Assembly (NCBI RefSeq): GCF_001548055.1 | Contig: NZ_AP014724.1 | Location: forward strand, 1,922,001-1,986,000 | From: Sulfurospirillum cavolei | GTDB lineage: Bacteria; Campylobacterota; Campylobacteria; Campylobacterales; Sulfurospirillaceae | DNA: 64,000 bases | Direction: 5' to 3' | In this document: positions 16,280-23,926 of the stretch, one piece after another | Layout: every line of letters begins with the position of its first letter | How positions within the stretch are numbered: the first letter of the stretch is position 1 | Notes under the pieces: generated by a model | Told to the model about the DNA's origin: nothing | Seen by the model: the letters and a program-made list of their open reading frames with translations, nothing else | Databases searched by the model: none | Made by a program: the position numbers and the translations under genes

Positions 16280-19200
16280 CTAAAATATCGGGCACTTTTT
16301 GCCGTAGCAATACGCATTAAATTTTTTCTGGTCGCACTTCGTCTGTTCTTCTGCCCAAAGCCTTACATGTAAGAAATCTTCCGACAACGAAGAGGCGATC
16401 GTGAGTGCCGTCCAGACTTCTCGGTTGCAGCAGCGCGCCGCTTCGTATTCGGCGATTGTGCCCAAAACCGCATGCGTCACTTTTTGCGCTTGAGAGCGTG
16501 CCGCTTTTGCCACGGGAGAGGCTTCCAACAAAATCGCAAATCCGATGCCCACTCCCGCCGCCGCACCGCACATTCCTAAAAATCCGCATGCGCCTCCGAT
16601 TACGCTTGAGCCTCGAGATAGAGCCGTTTTGAGCGCATTTTCGGGGAGTTTACCGCCGCTATTGCGATAAGCGGTTACGATGATGGCTGGTACCATCGCA
16701 TGGTGTTCGGGACCGTGTTTGGGAATGCTCGGATGCGCTCTGATCTGCTTGAAAAGCTTTAACATGTCGCGTTCTTGAGAGCTTCGGCACAAATGCTCAA
16801 TCACCACAAGCGCGTCTTTAGCGTGGCACGCGTCGCACACGTAGTGTCCGTTTTCACATGTCACGCTACTCAAATGCACGCTGTTGCAATAATGGCACGC
16901 GACCTCTTGCACCGCCGTTTCATAGCGCAAAGGTGCTTTACAGACCATACAATCGTGCGCGGCTTTAGGTTTTATGAGACCGAAGCTTTCCGCGGCAAGG
17001 CTTCGTAACGACGGTTTCGACTCCGGAGGAAGCGCGCAGTTGCAAGCAGCACCTTCTTGATTGACGATGTTACCCTCCGCGTCGAAACAAAATAAAACGC
17101 TTTGCAATGCCTTTGCCGTACGGGCTCGAACTTTGGTTTTAACGCCTTTGTAAAGAACGATGCCCTCTTCGAGAATCAAACGCTCTCCCTCGCCCTTGTA
17201 CATCACGTCGACGTACGTTTCATGCGAGGGTTTGTATGCTTCAAAACTCAACGAATAAAAAGGATGCCCTTGCACTTCGCGGTAAAAGAAGCGTTTCAAT
17301 AAGCGAATGTTCGTAAAACCGCTTTCCAAAAGTAAGCCCGTTAAATGCGTTTGGCTCAAAGCACCCGCGATGCACTCACCGCCGAGCTTGGCATCGTTTT
17401 TAATGCCCGCACTCGCTTCTTCGTCGCACACGACGTCCGAAACGACGAGCCTTCCGCCCTCTTTCAAGACGCGAAAGATTTGTGCGAAGAGTTTGCGTTT
17501 GTGCGTGGAAAGATTGAGCACGCAATTGGAAGTTACGACGTCGACGCTGGCATCGTCTAAAGGTAAGGCTTCCAAATAGCCTTGATAAAACGATAGATTG
17601 TCGTATCCGAGGTTGTGCGCGACCGCTTTTGCGCCTTCTTGGGCGATACGCAACATCGAGGGAAGCATATCGACGCCGATAACACGTCCGTTTTCTCCCA
17701 CGAGTTTGGAAGCGATGAAGCACTCCACACCTCGACCCGAACCTAGATCGAGCATCGTCTCGCCCGCTTGTAAATCGGCTTCGAGAATCGGACTGCCGCA
17801 ACCGTAGCCTCGAAAGCGCAACGCCTCGGGAATATGCGAGAGTAACGCCTCATCGTAGCATACGGGATTTAAAATATCCTCTTTATCTTCCAATGCCGCA
17901 TCATGGTAAAACGCTTTAACGATGCGAAGCGATTCGCTTTCTCCGGTAGCGATCATACAATTCGCATGCGTGTGCGCTATGCCTTCATGCGCGCCGCAAG
18001 TGTACAAAATATCGCCCATTTCCAAACACAAACCGGCTTTTTTCGGTTCGTACGAAGCCGCCTCGGCAAGCATCATTTCCATCGCCAATGCACGCATTAA
18101 AGGCTCGTAAGGATCATCGCCCATCAAAGTTCGGGCATGATGGAAACTATGGTCCAAATCGCCGCCGCCCAGTAAAAACCGTAAGGGCGTTTTCAAATCG
18201 ACGACGGAACTTCGGGCGATACGTTCGGCCGTCTCGCTTTTCAAAGCTTCGGCAATCGTTTTTCCTTGCATAAGAAGTTCTTTTTCTCCGACGGTTGCCG
18301 CACTTGGATAAAACCGTCCGTCATAGCCCAAAGCCAAGGAACTGCGTCCGGAACTCGAACCGTCGTGAACCGTGCCTTTGGGCGCGAAAATTTGGGTTTT
18401 TAAGGCTTCAAAATTGTCAATCGCGACACCGTGTTCGCATGCGTACATGTAAGCGTTGAGCAAAGCGTCCAACAGTACGTCCGTCGACACGATAGGAGTG
18501 TCGCTCCCGCGTCCGTGCACAAAATACCATAACAAATGCAGATGCGTCGCTCCCGCATTTTTCGTCGTATCGATCAGACCTAAAAGCGTATGAAGGTTGT
18601 GGGGATGAACGCAAAAAGAGAACGAAAACGCATACGCGTTGTCTCGAAGCCATGCCGCGTTACGCAAGACCTTGGCAAACGTACCTTTACCTCGAAGCGC
18701 GTCGTGTTCGGCTTCCAGTCCGTCTACGCTGATTTGAAACGAAAGGCGTTTGGAATCAAACGAAGCGGCTGAAAAGACTTTTTGCACCAAAACACCGTTT
18801 GTCAGGACAACGACGTTCGTCGCTTCGTAGTTCAAAATCGTCTCGATCAGCTCCAAAAAGCGCGGATGCACCAAAGGTTCGCCGCCGGTGACGATAAACA
18901 AACGACACCCGAGCGCATACGCTTCTTGCAGATGTTTTTGAATCGTTTCAAAGGCTAACATGTCACTCTCTTCGGGCGAAGAACTAAACAGACAATGCTT
19001 ACATGTCAGATTGCATCGGTTGGTCAGGTGAATCCAAAATTCCGCTAGAGCGGGGGCTTTCGTTTCGTACTTAGGACGATAAACGCGCGGATTGGGTAGG
19101 GCGATACGTTTTTGAAAATGCACGTCGCCTTGTTGCAGTAAAAAGTCGGCTTCGGCATTGGGAATAAACCAATCGGCACCGTGTTCGTAGACGTAGATTG

Positions 19201-19288
19201 CACGGTTTTTATACGTAATTTTTTGCCACAAAGACCTAAAATCATTGATCTCTTCACGGATCGTTTCAGTGTAACTCACGGGTTTCAT
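16280..19288 (-). CDS. Radical SAM - ArsM-like methyltransferase - DUF5714 fusion (1002 aa)
   Basis: Three enzymes appear fused. Residues about 80-340 form a radical SAM domain: cluster cysteines C92, C96, C99 (RCNLTCKHC) and GGEP at 135-138. Residues about 480-680 form a class I methyltransferase: DLGSGRG at 514-520, YGCGSP at 495-500, SNCVLNL at 587-593 and GGECIAGA around 639. C497, C589 and C639 match the cysteine layout of arsenite methyltransferases. Residues about 775-1002 are DUF5714, with zinc-ribbon-like pairs (C780/C783, C798/C801, C811, C818/C821), then an HG-EHH segment, a GG-CG--G-CGAA segment, ARCCNR and a terminal CPIF. Start overlaps the upstream VTT gene by 23 bases and has GAGG. 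It is the core of the operon. The reaction is unknown; a methylated, radically modified thiophilic product is inferred. Confidence 0.85.
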   Translation of the reverse strand: MKPVSYTETIREEINDFRSLWQKITYKNRAIYVYEHGADWFIPNAEADFLLQQGDVHFQKRIALPNPRVYRPKYETKAPALAEFWIHLTNRCNLTCKHCLFSSSPEESDMLAFETIQKHLQEAYALGCRLFIVTGGEPLVHPRFLELIETILNYEATNVVVLTNGVLVQKVFSAASFDSKRLSFQISVDGLEAEHDALRGKGTFAKVLRNAAWLRDNAYAFSFSFCVHPHNLHTLLGLIDTTKNAGATHLHLLWYFVHGRGSDTPIVSTDVLLDALLNAYMYACEHGVAIDNFEALKTQIFAPKGTVHDGSSSGRSSLALGYDGRFYPSAATVGEKELLMQGKTIAEALKSETAERIARSSVVDLKTPLRFLLGGGDLDHSFHHARTLMGDDPYEPLMRALAMEMMLAEAASYEPKKAGLCLEMGDILYTCGAHEGIAHTHANCMIATGESESLRIVKAFYHDAALEDKEDILNPVCYDEALLSHIPEALRFRGYGCGSPILEADLQAGETMLDLGSGRGVECFIASKLVGENGRVIGVDMLPSMLRIAQEGAKAVAHNLGYDNLSFYQGYLEALPLDDASVDVVTSNCVLNLSTHKRKLFAQIFRVLKEGGRLVVSDVVCDEEASAGIKNDAKLGGECIAGALSQTHLTGLLLESGFTNIRLLKRFFYREVQGHPFYSLSFEAYKPSHETYVDVMYKGEGERLILEEGIVLYKGVKTKVRARTAKALQSVLFCFDAEGNIVNQEGAACNCALPPESKPSLRSLAAESFGLIKPKAAHDCMVCKAPLRYETAVQEVACHYCNSVHLSSVTCENGHYVCDACHAKDALVVIEHLCRSSQERDMLKLFKQIRAHPSIPKHGPEHHAMVPAIIVTAYRNSGGKLPENALKTALSRGSSVIGGACGFLGMCGAAAGVGIGFAILLEASPVAKAARSQAQKVTHAVLGTIAEYEAARCCNREVWTALTIASSLSEDFLHVRLWAEEQTKCDQKKFNAYCYGKKCPIF

Positions 19289-19922
19289 ACCTCTTCACTC
19301 GTTTTTGAACATAGCCTCGAAGGAGCATCGAGACAATGACTAAAAGAACCATCAACGCAATACTTATCCAAAAATCCGTCGTACCGAACGCTAAAGTTTT
19401 TGCGCCGATATTGGCATAGACGAATACGCCGGGCATCATACCCAAAAACGTCGCAAAGAAAAAATCGCGGTAGCGAATCGTCGAAAAACCCGCCGAATAG
19501 CTGATGATGTTAAACGGAACCAACGGCACCAAGCGCAACAGTAAAATCATCAAAAAACCGTGGGACTGTACACTGCGATGAAAATGAATCAGCTTCTCGT
19601 TCGAGAGCTTTGCATGCATCTTTTTACCGTACCAACGGGCAAGGAAAAACGACAACGACCCGCCGCAAAGCGCACCGACGATAATGTAAACGCTGCCTAT
19701 CGTAAAGCCGAAAATGAGTCCGCCCGCCAACGCTAAAATCCCGTCGGGAAAAAATACGAGCGGCGCTAACGTAAAGAGTACAATAAAAATCAGCGGCGCA
19801 TACATACCGAAGCTCAAAACGAACGCCTTAATCGCTTCGACTTGTTCAAACGAGAGAATACCGCTTCGGTAGAAAAAAAACATTAAAAGCCCGAACGCCA
19901 AAAAAAGAAGTGCTTTTTTCAT
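19266..19922 (-). CDS. TVP38/TMEM64 (VTT/DedA-like) membrane protein, copy 2
   Basis: The 218-residue integral membrane protein has the VTT (SNARE-associated) domain: FSFG-type helix, FFPDGILALAGGLIFG, ARWYGKKMHAKLS and the RLVPLVPFNIISYSAGFS motif with its arginine and prolines. Proteins of this family resemble transporters or lipid scramblases; related genes often sit in operons for mercury, selenium or arsenic handling. A second member lies one gene upstream. The protein is the immediate upstream neighbour of, and overlaps, the radical SAM fusion gene. Confidence 0.85.
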   Translation of the reverse strand: MKKALLFLAFGLLMFFFYRSGILSFEQVEAIKAFVLSFGMYAPLIFIVLFTLAPLVFFPDGILALAGGLIFGFTIGSVYIIVGALCGGSLSFFLARWYGKKMHAKLSNEKLIHFHRSVQSHGFLMILLLRLVPLVPFNIISYSAGFSTIRYRDFFFATFLGMMPGVFVYANIGAKTLAFGTTDFWISIALMVLLVIVSMLLRGYVQKRVKRYETRELH

Positions 19923-19945
19923 GGAAAATCCTTTTCAAAACGCGC

Positions 19946-21037
19946 TTACAAGCGTTCGATCATACGACGTGAACGGTAACGGTTGTACCACTTTTTAAGA
20001 ACACCTTGCTTGGCTTGACGCTTGAGGCGGTGCGGCATAAAGATAAAGTCTAACAGATGAAGCCCGTTTTTGCCGCCTTTGCTCATCGACTCGGCGCAAC
20101 TTTGGCAGTAGCTCACGATGCTTTCGCATTGCGTTTGAGCGGCTCTGCTTTGCATCTGCGCTTGGGCAAGATGCGGCGCGCTCAGTTCCATCATACCTCC
20201 GCTTCCGCAACACTGCGTTTTATCGCGGTTAAATTTGAACTCTTCAAACGAAAGACCGATTGTGTGCATTAAAGCCCTCACGTCCTCTTGCAATGCGCTC
20301 TCAAAGCGCGTGGGACAAGGATCGTGCAAAGCAACCGCATCGTACGAACGGTAGCGATCGATCGCGGTTTTGGGAACGCCGATCTCGTTTAAAAGCGAAT
20401 AGAGCGATACGATTGTGATATGCGGCGAATGGGTTTTGATGCTCATATAGCAATTTTCGCATGCCGTGACGACCGTCGTCGCTCCCATTGCGGCAAGGTC
20501 GCTCTCCAAGTGCGATCGGTAGATGTGAAACTGTGCCGTATCGCCCATCATCCGCGTGGGCGTACCGCAACACTGTTGAATGATGCCGATACCGGGCAAT
20601 TGTGAACGCAAATAATCGAAAACCGCATAAATCAGCGAAGGCGAGTACGAAGCAAGGGCGCATCCGGGCATAAACGCCATATGCCTATACGCTCCCGCCG
20701 TAAACGATTTGAGCGTTGAAAAACGTTTTGAAAAACTCTGTTTTTGGTGAAACATGACCGCACCGTAACCGTATTTTTTCAAAACCTTTTGATCGGCGGC
20801 GTAGTGTTCTTTCGTACCTTGAAAGAGTGCTCCAAAATCAATATCTTTCGGGCACACGTGCGCGCACAAACCGCACGTCGCACACGAAAATGCCGTTGCT
20901 GAGCTCGGTTTTTCACGCGTAAAGCGAAGCAGTAAATTTTTAGGCGAATCGGTGTGCGCATACAGCATCGGACACCCTTTCATGCACGCTTTACAGTCCA
21001 AGCACGTTTCAAGATAGTGCGCGAGCTTAGCGTCCAC
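19946..21037 (-). CDS. Fe-S/CCG-domain oxidoreductase (GlpC/HdrD-like)
   Basis: The 363-residue cytoplasmic protein has two [4Fe-4S] ferredoxin motifs at the N-terminus (CLDCKACMKGCP and CATCGLCAHVCP) and two CCG domains (QQCCGTP around residue 158 and TQCCGSGG near 275). This matches the C-subunit of glycerol-3-phosphate dehydrogenase and heterodisulfide reductase D, which pass electrons to or from quinones or thiols. A basic C-terminal tail (KKWYNRYRSRRMIERL) might bind the membrane. It lies between two VTT genes and overlaps the upstream one by 11 bases. It could supply electrons to the radical SAM domain; that is inference. Confidence 0.82.
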   Translation of the reverse strand: MDAKLAHYLETCLDCKACMKGCPMLYAHTDSPKNLLLRFTREKPSSATAFSCATCGLCAHVCPKDIDFGALFQGTKEHYAADQKVLKKYGYGAVMFHQKQSFSKRFSTLKSFTAGAYRHMAFMPGCALASYSPSLIYAVFDYLRSQLPGIGIIQQCCGTPTRMMGDTAQFHIYRSHLESDLAAMGATTVVTACENCYMSIKTHSPHITIVSLYSLLNEIGVPKTAIDRYRSYDAVALHDPCPTRFESALQEDVRALMHTIGLSFEEFKFNRDKTQCCGSGGMMELSAPHLAQAQMQSRAAQTQCESIVSYCQSCAESMSKGGKNGLHLLDFIFMPHRLKRQAKQGVLKKWYNRYRSRRMIERL

Positions 21038-21698
21038 GATACACCCGTTTGATGAGATAGACCAAAATCGTCACGGAAAAAAGAATCAACAAGCCGTACA
21101 CAAACGTTCGCGCCCCGCCCGTTAACATCTCTCCGGCATATGAATAAACCAGCGTCGCCGGTAATTGCCCGATACCCGTAGCGATCACGAACGAGCCAAG
21201 GCGCATCGACGTCAGCCCCGCGGCGTAGCTGACCACGTCAAAGGAAATAAACGGAAGCAATCGCGCGATCAAAATCGCGTACACGCCGTGTTTTTCAAAA
21301 AAAGCGTCCACACTTTCCAACGCCATCTTCGAAGTGAGTTTTTCGACGACTTCGCGACCTAACAATCGCGCGATGTAAAAACACAAAATCGCGCCCGCCA
21401 TCGCACTCGTCCATGAAAGTGCCGCACCCCAAAGCCAACCGAACAACGCCGCATTGGAAAAAGTAATGAGAAACGCCGGCAAAGGTGCCATGACCGATTG
21501 AAACACCATCAGCGCAAACGAAATCAACGGTGCCCAAGCCCCGAACGATAAAATATACGCTTTAATCACTTCCAAATCGAGCCCTTGAAAAAGCGCGATC
21601 CATCCCAAAAACAGCGCACGAGAGCTGGGAAACACTAGCAAGGCGATGAGAACGATACCGCTTAAAAGCAGTACCGCCCGTTTGTGCATTCGCGTCAT
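21027..21698 (-). CDS. TVP38/TMEM64 (VTT/DedA-like) membrane protein, copy 1
   Basis: The 223-residue membrane protein is a VTT-family member like the one encoded two genes downstream, with the RLLPFISFDVVSYAAGLT motif matching the family consensus. The two copies are diverged, so they are old paralogues or have separate roles rather than a recent duplication. The start codon abuts the stop of the first rhodanese gene and the 3' end overlaps the Fe-S protein gene, which shows tight co-expression. Confidence 0.85.
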   Translation of the reverse strand: MTRMHKRAVLLLSGIVLIALLVFPSSRALFLGWIALFQGLDLEVIKAYILSFGAWAPLISFALMVFQSVMAPLPAFLITFSNAALFGWLWGAALSWTSAMAGAILCFYIARLLGREVVEKLTSKMALESVDAFFEKHGVYAILIARLLPFISFDVVSYAAGLTSMRLGSFVIATGIGQLPATLVYSYAGEMLTGGARTFVYGLLILFSVTILVYLIKRVYRGR

Positions 21699-22135
21699 TA
21701 TTTGTCTAACACGTCGCTAATTTTTTCTCTCGGCCAACCCTCTTGACCGTTTTTAAGCGTAAAAAGTTGCTCTTTTTTGAGTCCTTTTTCCAAATAATAA
21801 TCATACGTTCTATCCGCACCGCCGGCACCTCTTGGGCAAACGATGACCACTTTTTGATCGGGTTTAATATCGGGAAGCAACTCTGCCAAGCGCGCTTTTT
21901 CCGCATCGGTTTTAACCGGATACGCATAGGTTTCGTGTGCTCCTTTTAAATGCTCTTTTGCAAATCCCGGTTTTTCTTGAATATCCACGATGACGACTTT
22001 GGAAGGGTCTTTTCGAATCAATTCCGCCGTCTCTTCGGCGGTAATGTAGTTGTAACTGCTAAAAATTCCCGCCATCAACGCACCTTTAAAAAGTGCCGTT
22101 GCCGCCAATGCGCCTAATACTTTCGTCATTTTCAT
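21698..22135 (-). CDS. Secreted rhodanese-like protein 1
   Basis: The protein (145 aa from the ATG at 22135, preceded by AAAGGAT) starts with a signal peptide (MKMTKVLGALAATALFKGAL). The rhodanese domain contains IVDIQEKPGFAKEHLKGA and the active-site loop CPRGAGGADRTYDYY. The loop has the catalytic cysteine but not the standard CX4R pattern, so persulfide chemistry may differ. It is a close tandem paralogue of the next gene. It probably acts in the periplasm on sulfur or a sulfur-like element. Confidence 0.82.
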   Translation of the reverse strand: MKMTKVLGALAATALFKGALMAGIFSSYNYITAEETAELIRKDPSKVVIVDIQEKPGFAKEHLKGAHETYAYPVKTDAEKARLAELLPDIKPDQKVVIVCPRGAGGADRTYDYYLEKGLKKEQLFTLKNGQEGWPREKISDVLDK

Positions 22136-22182
22136 TCTTGTATCCTTTAGAGTATGCGCGTTCTTACGAAACCGCACGAAAT

Positions 22183-22623
22183 TTATTTATCCAAAACGTC
22201 TTTGATTTTATCTCTCGGCCATTCGTATTGACCGCCTTTAAGCGTAAAGAGTTGCTCTTTTTTGAGCCCTTTTTCCAAGTAAAAATCATACGCTCTATCG
22301 GCTCCTCCGCCGCCTCTTGGGCAGACGATGACCACTTTTTGATCGGGTTTAATGTTCGGCAAAAGCTCCGCTAAACGTGCTTTTTCCGCATCGGTTTTAA
22401 CCGGATAGGCATACGTTGAAATAGCACCTTTGAGATGTTCCTCTTCAAAATCGGGTTTTTCTTGAATGTCGACTAACACGAGTTTGGAAGCGTCCTCACG
22501 CATCAACTTTGCCGTTTCGTCGGCGGTAATGTAGTTGTATTTGGCATTTTCTTTGACTTTACCGCCGCAACCGAGCGTCAACAAAGCCGTCAATACCACT
22601 GCGCTTATCGCGAGTATTTTCAT
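22183..22623 (-). CDS. Rhodanese-like lipoprotein 2
   Basis: The 146-residue protein has a signal peptide ending in LLTLGC, a probable lipobox, followed by a rhodanese domain almost identical to that of the neighbouring gene: PVKTDAEKARLAELLPNIKP and the loop CPRGGGGADRAYDFY. Copy 1 is soluble or membrane-anchored by its signal, this copy is probably lipid-anchored. The pair arose by tandem duplication. It is the first gene of the nine-gene operon, with GGAG upstream of its ATG. Confidence 0.82.
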   Translation of the reverse strand: MKILAISAVVLTALLTLGCGGKVKENAKYNYITADETAKLMREDASKLVLVDIQEKPDFEEEHLKGAISTYAYPVKTDAEKARLAELLPNIKPDQKVVIVCPRGGGGADRAYDFYLEKGLKKEQLFTLKGGQYEWPRDKIKDVLDK

Positions 22624-22846
22624 GGATTGCTCCTTTAGGAAATGACATGTAACGAGCCTAAAGAGGGGAGTATGACAAAGAAGAGCACAAAGGAGGTTAT
22701 GTCTTTTTTGATGTACGCTTAAGCCTTAAGCCGTTACATGATGTGGTACAATGATAAACTTTTGTAACTTACAATGAGGTTAAATCGGTCAACGTTTCTT
22801 GACTGATCTAAAAAGTGCCGTCGTTTTAAAAGGAGCGTTCTCTCGT
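22624..22846. promoter_or_regulatory. Divergent promoter region with 15-bp palindrome
   Basis: This 223-bp stretch separates the nine-gene minus operon from the plus-strand kinase and glycosyltransferase genes. GCTTAAG (22717-22723) and CTTAAGC (22725-22731) form a perfect palindrome around one base. CATGTAACG (22646-22654) and CGTTACATG (22732-22740) form a wider inverted repeat. A TACAAT box lies near 22745. An AAAGGAG site precedes the ATG at 22847. A shared regulator of both transcription units is plausible but unidentified. Confidence 0.5.
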
Positions 22847-23926
22847 ATGACAGTTGAAGATATTGCGCGTTACATAGCCGCGCAAAGCGTTTTAGGAAAA
22901 GTATTAAAGCACGATCGTTACGATGTTGACGAAATCGGTGGAGGTAATTTAAATTTTATCTTTCGCGTACAAAGCGCATCCGGAAATTCGCTGATTATCA
23001 AACATGCGCCGCCTTACCTTCGTATGCTCGGAGAAGCGTTTGCTTTGACGCAAGAACGTATCTGCGCGGAGATGCATACGATGCATTATTTTCAAACCAT
23101 CGCGCCTTCGTACGTGCCGCACGTTTACCTGTGCGACGAGGAGCATTTTTGCTTTGCGATGGAAGATTTGCGGGAGTTTCGTTTGATGCAAAACCGCTCC
23201 GACGTGCCGCTTCGCATTTACGAAAAACTGGGCGATTTTTTAGCTTTGCTTTTTTTAAATATGCCGCCGCCTCGTTTGGAGGGTTATTACGAAAATGCGG
23301 CGTTGAAGCGTATCAGCGACGAATATATTTTTTGCTTTCCCCATATCGCCGATCACCCCGCCCTCGTTCGCGTACCCTACTTCACGCCGCGCCCGAAAAG
23401 TCGGCATTTCGAGGCGACGATCGCTTGGCTTAGGACGCGTTTTTTAGAAGCCAAAGAGCACCTTTTACACGGTGATTTGCATACGGGATCGGTCATGACA
23501 AACGGCTACGATCTCAAAATCATCGATGCGGAGTTTGCCTTTTTCGGTCCTTTGGGATTTGACGCGGGTGTTTTGATCGCGCATATCCTTTTTGATGAAA
23601 TTCATGCCTATTGTAGCGATCAAGCAGTGCACTACACAAAACGCATACAAGCCTTGTTTCGCGGTTTTGAGGCACGTGCTCACACCATCTCGTTAGCGTT
23701 TTTACGCGAAAGCGTCGGTTTTTGCGGTGCGGAGTTGTACCGTCGCTTGCTCGTTCCGGCGAAAGCCAAGCCGCTCGAAGCTTTACCGAACGTATCGCAA
23801 AAGGCCCAAGCATATGCCTTAAGCGAAACCTTGGCGATCGATTTGGTTGAAGCATGCTTACATGTAGAATCGCTTGAAGATTTTCTCGCACGCGTGGAGC
23901 GTCGCTTATGTCCCAAAACGCGCTAA
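22847..23926 (+). CDS. Methylthioribose kinase (MtnK) family sugar kinase
   Basis: The product (359 aa) belongs to the MtnK branch of the aminoglycoside-phosphotransferase-like fold: EIGGGNLNFIFRV (about 29-41), catalytic HGDLHTGS (208-215) and DAEFAFFGPLGFDAG (227-241), the last being typical of MtnK. MtnK phosphorylates the anomeric carbon of 5-methylthioribose. No other methionine-salvage gene is in the window. It overlaps the glycosyltransferase gene by 19 bases and faces the radical SAM operon. A 5-deoxyribose or 5-modified ribose produced from S-adenosylmethionine would be a fitting substrate; this is inference. The ATG at 22847 is preferred because of the AAGGAG site. Confidence 0.82.
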   Translation: MTVEDIARYIAAQSVLGKVLKHDRYDVDEIGGGNLNFIFRVQSASGNSLIIKHAPPYLRMLGEAFALTQERICAEMHTMHYFQTIAPSYVPHVYLCDEEHFCFAMEDLREFRLMQNRSDVPLRIYEKLGDFLALLFLNMPPPRLEGYYENAALKRISDEYIFCFPHIADHPALVRVPYFTPRPKSRHFEATIAWLRTRFLEAKEHLLHGDLHTGSVMTNGYDLKIIDAEFAFFGPLGFDAGVLIAHILFDEIHAYCSDQAVHYTKRIQALFRGFEARAHTISLAFLRESVGFCGAELYRRLLVPAKAKPLEALPNVSQKAQAYALSETLAIDLVEACLHVESLEDFLARVERRLCPKTR

